This document shows positions 26,745-35,471 of a stretch of 64,000 nucleotides of DNA, piece by piece. The DNA is from Granulicella sapmiensis (GTDB taxonomy: Bacteria > Acidobacteriota > Terriglobia > Terriglobales > Acidobacteriaceae). The notes below the pieces were generated by a model. It was given only the letters and a program-made list of their open reading frames with translations, searched no databases and was not told the origin of the DNA. A program made the translations under genes and the position numbers. Location of the stretch: assembly GCA_026225395.1 (NCBI GenBank), contig JAMFSR010000037.1, positions 173,052 through 237,051 on the forward strand, given 5' to 3'. Position 1 is the stretch's first letter. Every line of letters starts with the position of its first letter.

Positions 26745-27830
26745 CTAAAAGATTTTCAGATGGATGGTCAGATATTTCTTCGGGTCGGAACGAATGGTCG
26801 TGACCAGATCATTGCTGGAGACCAGCAGCTTGTTCAGATTGTTGTAGGCTGCGTCGTCGCTGGCAAACTTGCCCAGCGTGCCCTTGCCGTTGTTCACGCC
26901 GCTAAGCAGCGAATCGAGATTGGTGACCGTGTCATCCAGCTTTTTCGCGAACGCCGGATCTTTGGTCAATAGGCCCAGGCTGCCCCTACCCGCATCGGCT
27001 TCAGCCAGGAGCGAGTTCGCATGCGCTAGCGTTGCGTTCAGGTTGTCGTACATCTGGTCGTCCTTCAACAGCTTGCCGGCCGAGCCCTTGCCGGCGTTCA
27101 GGTCGGTGGTAATCGCGTCGAGTTTGCCAGAGGCATCATTGAGGCGGTCGTAAAGCTGGGTATCGTTCAACAGCTTACCTACCGAGCCCTTGCCGCTGTT
27201 GATGTTCACAATCAGCGTGTGCAACTCATCCACCGTCTGCGTTGCCTTGTTGTAGAGCACGGGGTCGGTAATGAGCTTGCCGACCGAGCCCTGCCCGGTC
27301 TCGATGCTGTCCACGATCCGGTTCATCTTGGCGAGGATCACGTTCAGGCTTTCGACCGTGCCCTGGCTGGCCTTCACGACATCCTGCAGGCTCGGCGTTT
27401 CCAGCGTCTTCAGTTCGTCGCCGTCCTGCAGCTGCGGCCCGGTTGCGACCTGGCTGTTGATGTCCACTACTGTATCGCCCAGCACGCCTACGGTCGAAAG
27501 CGAGGCAGTTGAGTCCTTATGCAGGCTGGTGCTGAACTTTGGGTTCAGCTTCATGATCACGTACACCGGCGTCAGCTTGCGCTTTGGATCGGTCGAAATC
27601 AACACCTTTTTCACTTCGCCGATGGTCACACCTTCGAGGTTTACCGGAGCTCCGGTCTTCAGTCCGGCGGAGTTCTCAAAGTAGGTGGAAACCGTCAGCT
27701 CTTTGTGGAAGGGACTCAGACCGGAGGCGCTCGTCATCAGGAAAAGGAGCGTGGACAGCAGCACGACCGCGACCAGCACGATCAAACCCACCTTCAACTG
27801 CGACCACTTTACTTCCTGCTGACTCGGCAT
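26745..27830 (-). CDS. MCE/MlaD-domain lipid-transport protein with five C-terminal repeats
   Basis: 361 residues. One N-terminal membrane helix (VGLIVLVAVVLLSTLLFLM), then an MCE domain (about 40-130: NSAGLKTGAPVNLEGVTIGE, ASLSTVGVLGDTVVDI). From about 165 to 345 come five repeats of roughly 40 residues built on GKGSVGKLLNDTQLYDRLN. MCE proteins carry phospholipids across the periplasm with MlaE/MlaF-type permeases, but no such partners are adjacent. Confidence 0.88.
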   Translation of the reverse strand: MPSQQEVKWSQLKVGLIVLVAVVLLSTLLFLMTSASGLSPFHKELTVSTYFENSAGLKTGAPVNLEGVTIGEVKKVLISTDPKRKLTPVYVIMKLNPKFSTSLHKDSTASLSTVGVLGDTVVDINSQVATGPQLQDGDELKTLETPSLQDVVKASQGTVESLNVILAKMNRIVDSIETGQGSVGKLITDPVLYNKATQTVDELHTLIVNINSGKGSVGKLLNDTQLYDRLNDASGKLDAITTDLNAGKGSAGKLLKDDQMYDNLNATLAHANSLLAEADAGRGSLGLLTKDPAFAKKLDDTVTNLDSLLSGVNNGKGTLGKFASDDAAYNNLNKLLVSSNDLVTTIRSDPKKYLTIHLKIF

Positions 27831-27952
27831 AGCACTCCCTCACACTCCGAAGAGAAACCGGCTGATACCACGCAAATGCGGGTGGAACCTACATCGTAGC
27901 AGCGGTTGGTCTCCAATTTGGATGCAACTCGCAGCTTCCGGTTGCAGCTTTC

Positions 27953-28330
27953 CTAGTCCTCGGCAATTACCACTGCCATTGAGAGCTCTCGGGAGTGCGT
28001 AAGGCTGAGCGAAAGCCGCTTAATGCCTAAGTGTTCGGCAATCTCCTGTGCCCGGCCTGAAAGATACAGCTCGGGACGCTGCCCTGGCTTGCGCCGCACC
28101 TCGAACTCCCGCCAGCTTACCCCACGGCTTATGCCGGTGCCCAGCGCTTTTGCCCCGGCCTCTTTTGCGGCGAACCGGGCAGCAAAGCTTTCCCCGGAGT
28201 TCTTTTTGGCCTGGCAGTAGGCTACTTCTCCGGGCGTAAACACCCGTTGCAGGAATGCTTCGCCGAACCGCGCAATGCTGCGTTCGATCCGGGCGATTTC
28301 CATCAGGTCCGTCCCCACGCCGAGTACCAT
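27953..28330 (-). CDS. acpS: Holo-[acyl-carrier-protein] synthase
   Basis: 125 residues. Signatures VLGVGTDLMEIARIERSI (metal-binding Asp) and ESFAARFAAKEAGAKALG, with LSLTHSRELSMAVVIAE at the end. It transfers 4'-phosphopantetheine from CoA to apo-ACP, enabling fatty-acid synthesis. fabD of the same pathway is 11 kb away. Confidence 0.95.
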   Translation of the reverse strand: MVLGVGTDLMEIARIERSIARFGEAFLQRVFTPGEVAYCQAKKNSGESFAARFAAKEAGAKALGTGISRGVSWREFEVRRKPGQRPELYLSGRAQEIAEHLGIKRLSLSLTHSRELSMAVVIAED

Positions 28331-28480
28331 TTCGTCTGCCCCCGGCTTTCAGTGTAGGTCCAGCCAGACCGATCCTTACTCCCAAGATTTGTGTTATCAG
28401 CTTCCTAGCCGCGGCGCACTCTCGGACACTCGTCACATTTCCCGCGTCTGCTCCGATAACAAGCTGGAGACCGGAGCATC

Positions 28481-28900
28481 ATGCATCCTCGACTTCCATC
28501 CATTCCTGCGCCTCGCGCCGAACCCGCTGCAGACTCGCGCAATCTTCTGTTGCAGTCGTTTAGCTACGAAGGACGCCGCGTCATTCTGCCCGCGCTTGCC
28601 GACGCCATGACCCACTGCGGCTGCTGGCTGCTGGAGCGCAAAGTCGTTTCCCTTAGTCAGCTCGAGTACATCTTCGAGGTCCAGCAACGCGCCGTGCTTG
28701 ACCTTTACAGCGGGCTTATTGGAGCCGGGCTCGAGCTTACCCGTGGCAGTCATTTGGAGCTTACCGGCTTGTGTGGGTTGCTCAAGCATGACCTCACCGC
28801 GGCGGCGCGGCGGCGCATCGTCCACGTACAGCTGGAAATCAGCTTCCTGGAGGAACTCGACCTCAAATCCATTCTTACCCCGGGTGCTGCACTCGCCTGA
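28481..28900 (+). CDS. Conserved-looking hypothetical protein
   Basis: 139 residues from ATG 28481 with GGAG 6 nt upstream. Helical throughout, with two Cys (THCGCWLLERK) and the segment SQLEYIFEVQQRAVLDLYSG. No signal peptide or membrane helix. It ends 46 bp before the ABC ATPase gene in the same direction. No family recognised. Confidence 0.7.
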   Translation: MHPRLPSIPAPRAEPAADSRNLLLQSFSYEGRRVILPALADAMTHCGCWLLERKVVSLSQLEYIFEVQQRAVLDLYSGLIGAGLELTRGSHLELTGLCGLLKHDLTAAARRRIVHVQLEISFLEELDLKSILTPGAALA

Positions 28901-28946
28901 GCGACTCCTGCCATGGATTTGACCTCACTGCGCTAAACTTGAGCTC

Positions 28947-29660
28947 GTGCCAACGAACCCGATCATCGAAGCCCAGCACCTCGGCAAAACCTACCGCTCC
29001 GGCAAACTTTCCGTAACCGCCCTCCGCGACGTCAGCTTCACGATCGAGCAGGGGGAGTTCGTGGCCATCGTCGGCCCCTCGGGCTCTGGCAAGTCCACCC
29101 TTTTCTATGTGCTCGGCGGTCTGACCTCGCCCACTGCGGGTTCGCTGACCATCCAGGGCCAGGACTTCTCGCGCCTCAACGACGCGCAGCGCACAAAGCT
29201 CCGCCGCGCACAGATCGGATTCGTCTTCCAGCGTTTCAACCTGCTGCCGACGATCTCTGCCTATGACAACATTGAGCTTGCCCACGAGATCGCCGACAAC
29301 GGCAAGCCGCTCGATACCGAGCTGCTCGACCATTTGGCCGGCCTCCTCAATATCAAGGGGCGGCTCAAGCACCGGCCGAATGAGCTATCGGGCGGCGAGC
29401 AGCAGCGGGTCGCGATAGCGCGTGCGCTGATCACGCGGCCGGCGATTGTGCTGGCGGACGAGCCGACCGGCAACCTCGACACGGTGAACTCCGATGCTGT
29501 GCTGGAGATGCTGCGCAGCTCCAGCCGCGAGTTGAACCAGACCACGCTGATGATCACGCACAATCCTGAAGCCGCGCAGATTGCTGATCGCATCCTGCAT
29601 ATGCGGGATGGGCAGATTGTGAAGATTGAGGCGGGGCGGGGAAGTGTGGTTACGGCGTAG
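28947..29660 (+). CDS. ABC transporter ATP-binding protein (LolD/MacB type)
   Basis: 237 residues from GTG 28947. Walker A GPSGSGKST, Q-loop region VFQRFNLLPTISAYDNIELA, signature LSGGEQQRVAIARAL, Walker B IVLADEPTGNLD and His switch MITHN are all intact. The group includes LolD and MacB-like exporters. No permease gene is next to it, so the partner must be encoded elsewhere. Confidence 0.92.
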   Translation: MPTNPIIEAQHLGKTYRSGKLSVTALRDVSFTIEQGEFVAIVGPSGSGKSTLFYVLGGLTSPTAGSLTIQGQDFSRLNDAQRTKLRRAQIGFVFQRFNLLPTISAYDNIELAHEIADNGKPLDTELLDHLAGLLNIKGRLKHRPNELSGGEQQRVAIARALITRPAIVLADEPTGNLDTVNSDAVLEMLRSSSRELNQTTLMITHNPEAAQIADRILHMRDGQIVKIEAGRGSVVTA

Positions 29661-29721
29661 TCGGAGTTCTGTCACCTCAGAAAATTGAAGATAGTTGTAT
29701 CCACTGATTTGCGAACCGCGA

Positions 29722-30021
29722 ATGCCTAAATTTCTCCGCATTTTCCCAATTTTGGGTCTCACTTCCGCCGCGGTCTTTGGCCTAGCTAGAACTCCCATAT
29801 ACGCCCCACTCGACCTCAATACGGCGACTACCGCGCAGCTAAAAGCTCTGCCCGGTATGGGGGACGCCTATGTGCGGCGCATTATTGAAGGGCGCCCTTA
29901 TACCGCCAAGAACCAGCTCGTTACACGAGGTGTGTTGCCGCAGGCGGCCTACGATAAGATCTCGGGCTTCGTCATCGCCAAACGTCCCCACGCCCCTTTG
30001 CTAGAATCAAACTCGCACTAA
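29722..30021 (+). CDS. Helix-hairpin-helix protein (ComEA-like)
   Basis: 99 residues from ATG 29722. The N-terminal hydrophobic stretch (FLRIFPILGLTSAAVFGLA) could be a signal anchor. The HhH DNA-binding module is LDLNTATTAQLKALPGMGDA followed by YVRRIIEGRPYTAKNQLV, as in ComEA. A role in DNA uptake or binding is inferred; com genes are not nearby. Confidence 0.8.
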   Translation: MPKFLRIFPILGLTSAAVFGLARTPIYAPLDLNTATTAQLKALPGMGDAYVRRIIEGRPYTAKNQLVTRGVLPQAAYDKISGFVIAKRPHAPLLESNSH

Positions 30022-30152
30022 AAGTCGTCTGCAATACTGTAAAGCCTCCATTCCTGAGCGCATTTGGGCAGGGAATTCGGGTACATTTGGGCAATACCTT
30101 CCGTGCACCAAAGTTTGTGCAACGCGCGAAACCAGAGAACACCGCAGAACGA

Positions 30153-30902
30153 ATGGCCGCCAGACATCTTCATCCCGGTTCCCGCAGGCGCAAACAAGCT
30201 CTCCAGCTCGGCGCTCTCGCGGCCTTGCTTTTAGGCCTGCCTGGGTGCCAGAGCATTGAGGTCACCAGCACCAACGTCGCCGAGATCCGCGTGATTGAGG
30301 CCTCGCCTGACCCTAACGTTCCGGGCCTGGACTTCTACCTGAACAACACGGCGCTCGCCTATAACGTGGGCTACTCGACGATCAGTTCCTATATTCCGGT
30401 TGTCCCTGGCGCCTATACCGTCACGGCAGACGGGGATAAAACGACCACACCGCTCGTTTCTGCCACCGCGACCCTGACCAACGGCAACTCCTATTCGGCC
30501 ATCGTCGGCAACCAGCTGGCGAACCTCTCCGAGACCATCCTGCAGGACCAAACCCAGCCGGCGCCTAGCGGCGAGATTTCGGTGCGCTTCGTCGATCAGG
30601 CCAGCAAAGTAGGCGCAGTCGATGTTTACCTGATCCCCACGGGCTCCACGCTCATCACCACGCTCCCGTTCCTCACCGACGTCACCTTTACTGAGAACAC
30701 CGGTTACCTCAACATCCCGGCCAACACCTACACGATCGCCATTGTCCCTACCGGCACTGTTCCGCTGGCAACAACGTTGACGCTCTATACCGGCTCGCAG
30801 GTCACCTACGCCGGGGGTGCGGTCCGCACCGTCATCTTGGTCGACCAGCAGATCACCACGGTGCCAGGGTTGCAGGTCATCGTGGCCAAGGACGTGAACT
30901 AA
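30153..30902 (+). CDS. DUF4397 lipoprotein
   Basis: 249 residues from ATG 30153; a TTG 22 codons upstream is less likely. A basic N-terminus (HPGSRRRKQ), hydrophobic core and lipobox LLGLPGC mark a lipoprotein. Two DUF4397-type repeats follow: AEIRVIEASPDPNVPGLDFY and ISVRFVDQASKVGAVDVYLI. Surface beta-sandwich role inferred. Confidence 0.82.
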   Translation: MAARHLHPGSRRRKQALQLGALAALLLGLPGCQSIEVTSTNVAEIRVIEASPDPNVPGLDFYLNNTALAYNVGYSTISSYIPVVPGAYTVTADGDKTTTPLVSATATLTNGNSYSAIVGNQLANLSETILQDQTQPAPSGEISVRFVDQASKVGAVDVYLIPTGSTLITTLPFLTDVTFTENTGYLNIPANTYTIAIVPTGTVPLATTLTLYTGSQVTYAGGAVRTVILVDQQITTVPGLQVIVAKDVN

Positions 30903-30938
30903 AGCAGGGAACAGCCAACAGGTAACAGAAAGCAAAAA

Positions 30939-30964
30939 GCCGCCGATCATCTCGGCGGCCTTTC
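30939..30964. terminator. Bidirectional terminator between DUF4397 gene and ahcY
   Basis: GCCGCCGA-TCATC-TCGGCGGC with A-rich and T-rich flanks. The dyad extends outward: GAACAGCCAACA and its complement flank the core. Confidence 0.88.
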
Positions 30965-30991
30965 TGTTCATTGTTGGCTGTTCTCTGGTTC

Positions 30992-32419
30992 CTAGTACCG
31001 GTAATGCTCGGCTTTGTACGGTCCCTCAATCGGAACGCTGAGGTAGTCGGCCTGCTTCTTGGAGAGCGTTGTCAGCTTCACGCCGATCTTCTCCAGGTGC
31101 AGGCGAGCCACTTCTTCGTCTAACTTCTTCGGCAGGATGTAAACGCCGACGGCGTATTTGTCCTTGTTGGCCCAGAGGTCGAGCTGCGCCAGCGTCTGGT
31201 TGCTGAAGCTGTTGGACATCACGAAGCTCGGGTGGCCGGTAGCGCAACCCAGGTTCACCAGGCGACCTTCCGCCAGAACGAAGATCGCGTTGCCGTTGGG
31301 GAACGTGTACTGATCGACTTGTGGCTTGATGTTCAGCTTGACCGCATCGGAACCATCGAGCTGCGCCATCTGGATTTCGTTGTCGAAGTGGCCGATGTTG
31401 CAGACGATGGCCTGGTCCTTCATCTGCTGCATGTGCTCGAGCGTGATGACGTCGACGTTGCCGGTGGTGGTGACATAGATGTCAGCGCGGCCGAGCGTCT
31501 CTTCGATCGTGGTCACTTCGTAGCCTTCCATGGCAGCCTGCAACGCATTGATCGGATCGATCTCGGTGACGATCACGCGAGCGCCAAGGCCACGCAGCGA
31601 AGCCGCCGAGCCCTTGCCCACATCGCCGTAGCCGCAAACGCAAGCGACCTTGCCGGCAACCATGACGTCGGTTGCGCGCTTGATGCCGTCGACCAGTGAC
31701 TCGCGGCAACCGTAGAGGTTGTCGAACTTCGACTTCGTTACGGAGTCGTTGACGTTGATGGCTGGAACGAGCAGCGTGCCTGCTTCGAGCATCTTGTAGA
31801 GGCGATGAACGCCGGTTGTCGTCTCTTCCGAAACGCCGCGCCATTCCTTGGCCACACGATGCCAGCGATCCTTGTCCTCAGCCAGTACAGCTACAAGCAG
31901 CTTTTGGATGACAGCTTCTTCGACCGAACCGGCTTCGCCGTCGACAAAGCTGCGGTCGCCGTTCTCGAGCTCATAACCCTTGTGGATCAGCAGTGTCACG
32001 TCGCCGCCGTCGTCGACCACAAGCTGCGGTCCAAGGCCGCCTTCATGACGGAGCGCCTGATCGGTACACCACCAGTACTCGTCGAGCGTTTCACCCTTCC
32101 AGGCGAATACCGGAACGCCGGCAGCCGCAATGGCTGCAGCAGCGTGGTCCTGGGTGGAGAAGATGTTGCAGCTGGCCCAGCGCACGGTTGCACCGAGAGC
32201 TACGAGCGTCTCAATCAGCACGCCGGTCTGGATTGTCATATGCAGCGATCCGGTGATGCGCACGCCCTTGAGCGGCTGGCTGGGAGCATACTTGCGCCGG
32301 ATCGACATCAGGCCAGGCATCTCCGCCTCGGCAATCGTGAGTTCCTTCCGGCCCCATTCGGCCAGAGTAATATCCGCTACCTTGTAGTCCTGTACCTTCT
32401 CCAACGTCGCTATCGCCAT
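30992..32419 (-). CDS. ahcY: Adenosylhomocysteinase
   Basis: 475 residues, full family length. Start [23 protein letters not shown]-binding segment [20 protein letters not shown], substrate motifs [13 protein letters not shown] and [13 protein letters not shown], and the C-terminus [15 protein letters not shown] are all intact. It splits S-adenosylhomocysteine to adenosine and homocysteine, completing the methyl cycle. No SAH riboswitch is evident upstream. Confidence 0.97.
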   Translation of the reverse strand: MAIATLEKVQDYKVADITLAEWGRKELTIAEAEMPGLMSIRRKYAPSQPLKGVRITGSLHMTIQTGVLIETLVALGATVRWASCNIFSTQDHAAAAIAAAGVPVFAWKGETLDEYWWCTDQALRHEGGLGPQLVVDDGGDVTLLIHKGYELENGDRSFVDGEAGSVEEAVIQKLLVAVLAEDKDRWHRVAKEWRGVSEETTTGVHRLYKMLEAGTLLVPAINVNDSVTKSKFDNLYGCRESLVDGIKRATDVMVAGKVACVCGYGDVGKGSAASLRGLGARVIVTEIDPINALQAAMEGYEVTTIEETLGRADIYVTTTGNVDVITLEHMQQMKDQAIVCNIGHFDNEIQMAQLDGSDAVKLNIKPQVDQYTFPNGNAIFVLAEGRLVNLGCATGHPSFVMSNSFSNQTLAQLDLWANKDKYAVGVYILPKKLDEEVARLHLEKIGVKLTTLSKKQADYLSVPIEGPYKAEHYRY

Positions 32420-32450
32420 GAGTTCTCCTAAAGTTTCGATCTCTAGGATA

Positions 32451-32813
32451 TCAAACTGGAAGCGCTGAGTGCCTATTGATCACACCTGAAAGCATCCTTC
32501 GCACCTCGATAATCCTGTCTCGTAGCGAGTCATGCGCCGCTTCGTCGATAAGCTACAAGTCTCGTGCCAGCAGTATTTGATATTCGAGTTCCATTCCCAT
32601 ACCGCGTGCCTGCCGCAACCCGCTGGCATAAGGTTCGCCATCATCCCGACCGCAGGCTTCGGCGATCTTCATGGCGATACTGCTGGCGCAGCGACGCATC
32701 GACATTACCAGACCGAAACTTTCGCTCTTCGGAAAATCCTCAGTCAAACGATAGATAGTCAATGTAAGCCCGTGAGCTTTGCTCCAGGCATCAAAGTTAT
32801 GAAAGTCACGCAT
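32451..32813 (-). pseudogene. Four-helix-bundle protein interrupted by an amber codon
   Basis: The first 86 codons (MRDFHNFDAWSKAHGLTLTI, SMRRCASSIAMKIAEACGR, MELEYQILLARDL) match the S23/IVP-type four-helix-bundle family, normally about 115-125 residues. A TAG at 32553-32555 ends the frame. Reading on in the same frame gives LIDEAAHDSLRDRIIEVRRM then [13 protein letters not shown] and a TGA at 32451, which is the expected fourth helix, for 120 codons in all. One base change (for example AAG to TAG) explains it. Truncated product or pseudogene. Confidence 0.78.
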
Positions 32814-32832
32814 ATATCTCTCCAGTGACGAG

Positions 32833-32916
32833 TTTGTAGAGGTTTGAGAGCCTCAGGGATGAGGTAAGAGAATTAAATCTCATACCTCATGCCTTTCTCC
32901 CTCATTCCTCTACAAA
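32833..32916. repeat. Inverted heptad-like repeat hairpin (copy 3)
   Basis: Outer arms TTTGTAGAGG and CCTCTACAAA, inner units related to GATGAGG/CCTCAT on a roughly 7-bp period, around TAAGAGA-attaaa-TCTCATA. It lies between the broken helix-bundle gene and the divergent DUF4010 gene. Confidence 0.7.
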
Positions 32917-32961
32917 TACCAAAATCACCACCCGAAGCCCAATTTAGAATCAACCCACGCC

Positions 32962-34251
32962 GTGCCTACCGCAGACACCTTCGATCCGCAGCAAATCGCC
33001 CTTCGCCTCGCCGTTGCCGCTCTTGTCGGCATGCTGATCGGCTTTGAGCGCGAGAGCTCGCACAAGGGTGTCGGCATTCGCACGTTTTCGCTCGTAACGC
33101 TGCTTGGAACGATGTGCGCGCTTCTCGGACAGGCCTTTGCGCTGGAGGCCCTTGGCGTTGTTGCCGTGCTCACCCTCGCCATCAGCCTCAGGACAAGCTC
33201 TACCGGTACCAACAGCCTTGGTCTTACGACGGCCATCGCTCTCGTAAGCACCGCTGTACTGGGTATGCTCATCGGCTTCGGGCACACGTTTACACCGATC
33301 GCCGCGGCCATCATCATCACCATGCTGCTTTCGCTCTCCGAGCAGTTCCAGCGCATTACCGATGGCGTCAGTTCCAGCGAACTTCGTTCCGCCGTGTTGC
33401 TCGGGCTCATCGGCTTCGTGATCTACCCGGCGCTGCCCAACCACGCTATCGACCGCTTTTCACTGCTCAACCCGCGCGAAGCCTGGATTACCGTCATCGT
33501 GGTTGCGACGATCGGCTTTGCGAACTATGTGCTGCTCCGCATTTACGCGCGCCGTGGCCTTTACTACGCCGCCGTGCTCGGAGGCCTGGTCAACTCCACC
33601 GCGCTCGGAGGCCTGGTCAACTCCACCGCGACGATTGCGGAAGTTGCCCGCTGGGTCAAAGCCGATACCACCGATCCCGTCTCTATGGGCGTTACGCTTT
33701 CACTGCTCACCGTTGTTGCGATGTTCTTGCGCAACTTCGTCATCCTTGGCATCTTCTCTACGCGCTCGGCGAAGCTTGCCGCAGCGCCGCTGTTGCTGAT
33801 GAGTCTGGCCTCGATCATCGCCGTCTACCGTGGCCGTCACCGCGGTGAACGTACCCCTGGTGAGCTCGATCTCGACTCACCCGTGTCACTAGGCAAGGTC
33901 CTTCGCTTCGCCGCGCTGTTTTTGCTGATCCAAATATCGGGCACACTGGCCCAGCGCTGGCTCGGCAGCTTCGGCTTCATCATGGTCGCGCTTATCGGCG
34001 GAACGGTTTCGAGTGCTTCTACGGCCGCGGCTGCGGCGCATCTAGCGGCCCATGGCGAGCTCACGCCTCAACTGGCCGCGACTGGCGCAGTGCTGAGCTC
34101 GATCACCAGCGCGTTGATCAATATCCCTGTGCTGCAGCGCGAAACCCGGAACAAAGCTCTCGCGGTCCGCCTTAGCGTGGTTACGCTGGGTATTGCCGTC
34201 GTCGGAATCGCGGTCTCGATTGTGGAGTTCAAACTCAAGCTTCGCTTCTAG
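32962..34251 (+). CDS. MgtC/DUF4010-type multi-pass membrane protein
   Basis: 429 residues with about 11-12 membrane helices. The N-terminal part (LRLAVAALVGMLIGFERESS, GIRTFSLVTLLGTMCALLGQ) is MgtC/SapB-like; the C-terminal part matches DUF4010 (VALIGGTVSSASTAAAAAHL, ALINIPVL). A 27-bp tandem duplication inserts an extra copy of LGGLVNSTA at residues 205-222. Its stop codon overlaps that of ada. Function unknown. Confidence 0.85.
   Translation: MPTADTFDPQQIALRLAVAALVGMLIGFERESSHKGVGIRTFSLVTLLGTMCALLGQAFALEALGVVAVLTLAISLRTSSTGTNSLGLTTAIALVSTAVLGMLIGFGHTFTPIAAAIIITMLLSLSEQFQRITDGVSSSELRSAVLLGLIGFVIYPALPNHAIDRFSLLNPREAWITVIVVATIGFANYVLLRIYARRGLYYAAVLGGLVNSTALGGLVNSTATIAEVARWVKADTTDPVSMGVTLSLLTVVAMFLRNFVILGIFSTRSAKLAAAPLLLMSLASIIAVYRGRHRGERTPGELDLDSPVSLGKVLRFAALFLLIQISGTLAQRWLGSFGFIMVALIGGTVSSASTAAAAAHLAAHGELTPQLAATGAVLSSITSALINIPVLQRETRNKALAVRLSVVTLGIAVVGIAVSIVEFKLKLRF
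33574..33627 (+). repeat. 27-bp in-frame tandem duplication inside the DUF4010 gene
   Basis: Two adjacent 27-mers (33574-33600 and 33601-33627) differ at one base (gtg versus gcg at the first codon) and each encode [V/A]LGGLVNST. Confidence 0.95.
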
Positions 34252-35354
34252 TTTGCGTGCTCCATCTCCAGCAGCCGCTTCTTGCGGTCCACACCCCAGC
34301 GATATCCGGTGATCTTTCCATCGGCTCCCACTACCCGGTGACAGGGTACGACTACGGCCAACGGATTTGCCCCACAAGCCGTCCCTACGGCTCGCACGGC
34401 AGCCGGTGAGCCGATCTCCGCGGCGATCTCCGCATATGTCCGTGTCTCGCCTCGGGGTATCTCGCTCAGCGCCCGCCAAACCCTCAGCTGAAACGCCGTC
34501 GCCCGTGCGTGGAACGGCATTGCCGCCGCGCTGGAGCTTTCCTTCATGCGTCCGAGCACAAACTCTACCGCCTCGCGCAGGTCTTTATCGTCGCGCCGCA
34601 GCACGGCTTGCGGAAAGCGCTCGCGCAGATCGACAGCCGCTTCGGCGTCATCGTCCGCAAACAGAACTGCGCAGAGTCCGCGATTCGTCGCTCCGACCAA
34701 TACGCGCCCGAGCGGCGAGTCGGCCATCGCATAGCGGATCGTCTCGCCTGCGCCGCCTTCCTTCATCGCCGTTGGACTCATGCCCAGCATCGCGTCTACG
34801 TCTTCATATAGCCGGCTCGATGAACCAAATCCCGCTTCATATACTGCGTCTGTCACCGGAGATTTACTCACTCGCGCCGAAGCCCGAGCCTGCACCCGCT
34901 CGCGGAATCGTTCTTTGCGCTGCTCGCGCGCGAACTCACCAGGCGTTACGCCCAGCACACGCTTGAAACCGCGCAGCACGGCAAACTTGCCCACGCCCGC
35001 CGCGCCGGCCAGCGCATCGAGCGACGTCCGCTCGCCTGCATGAGTGCTCAAATACTCCGCGGCCTTCGCGATTGCTTCAGCCTGAGGGTCGGCCTTTGGC
35101 GCAATGCGTGTGGGCTCACAACGCAGGCAGGCGCGGAAGCCTGCTGCCTCGGCCATCTCATTGGTGGGGAAGAAACTTACGTTCTTCCGCTCCGGCCTGC
35201 GGCTGGGGCAGCTTGGCCGGCAGTAGACCCCTGTCGACTTGACGGCATAGACAAACTGGCCGTCTGCCGCGGCGTCGCGTTGCAGCACCTGCTGCCACGC
35301 CTTGCCCGCAAATACCGCGGGAGCAACTGCCATGTTCTTCTTGCCCTTCGCCAT
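34248..35354 (-). CDS. ada: Ada: DNA alkylation-repair methyltransferase and transcription activator
   Basis: About 368 residues from ATG 35354 (GAGAG upstream); starts up to 35426 are possible. The N-terminal zinc domain has CRPSC and CLRC motifs, whose first Cys accepts methyl groups from phosphotriesters. A middle AraC-type HTH follows (LDALAGAAGVGKFAVLRGFK, VTDAVYEAGFGSSSRLYED). The C-terminal O6-methylguanine transferase has active site VVPCHRVVG. It should repair DNA and activate its regulon after methylation. Confidence 0.94.
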   Translation of the reverse strand: MAKGKKNMAVAPAVFAGKAWQQVLQRDAAADGQFVYAVKSTGVYCRPSCPSRRPERKNVSFFPTNEMAEAAGFRACLRCEPTRIAPKADPQAEAIAKAAEYLSTHAGERTSLDALAGAAGVGKFAVLRGFKRVLGVTPGEFAREQRKERFRERVQARASARVSKSPVTDAVYEAGFGSSSRLYEDVDAMLGMSPTAMKEGGAGETIRYAMADSPLGRVLVGATNRGLCAVLFADDDAEAAVDLRERFPQAVLRRDDKDLREAVEFVLGRMKESSSAAAMPFHARATAFQLRVWRALSEIPRGETRTYAEIAAEIGSPAAVRAVGTACGANPLAVVVPCHRVVGADGKITGYRWGVDRKKRLLEMEHAN

Positions 35355-35471
35355 GAAGCTCTCAATCCCTGTCGCCGCCGCAGCGGTCGTCCAACTTGTA
35401 GTCGCCATATAAGTATCGTGCATCACGGCTGCCCGCGGTCACACTCCGTCTATTGCGGCCAAACTACTTTC

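Noticed and set aside
32420..32530. Possible SAH riboswitch upstream of ahcY
   Set aside because: The conserved SAH-element sequence was not seen; this stretch is the tail of the interrupted helix-bundle gene.
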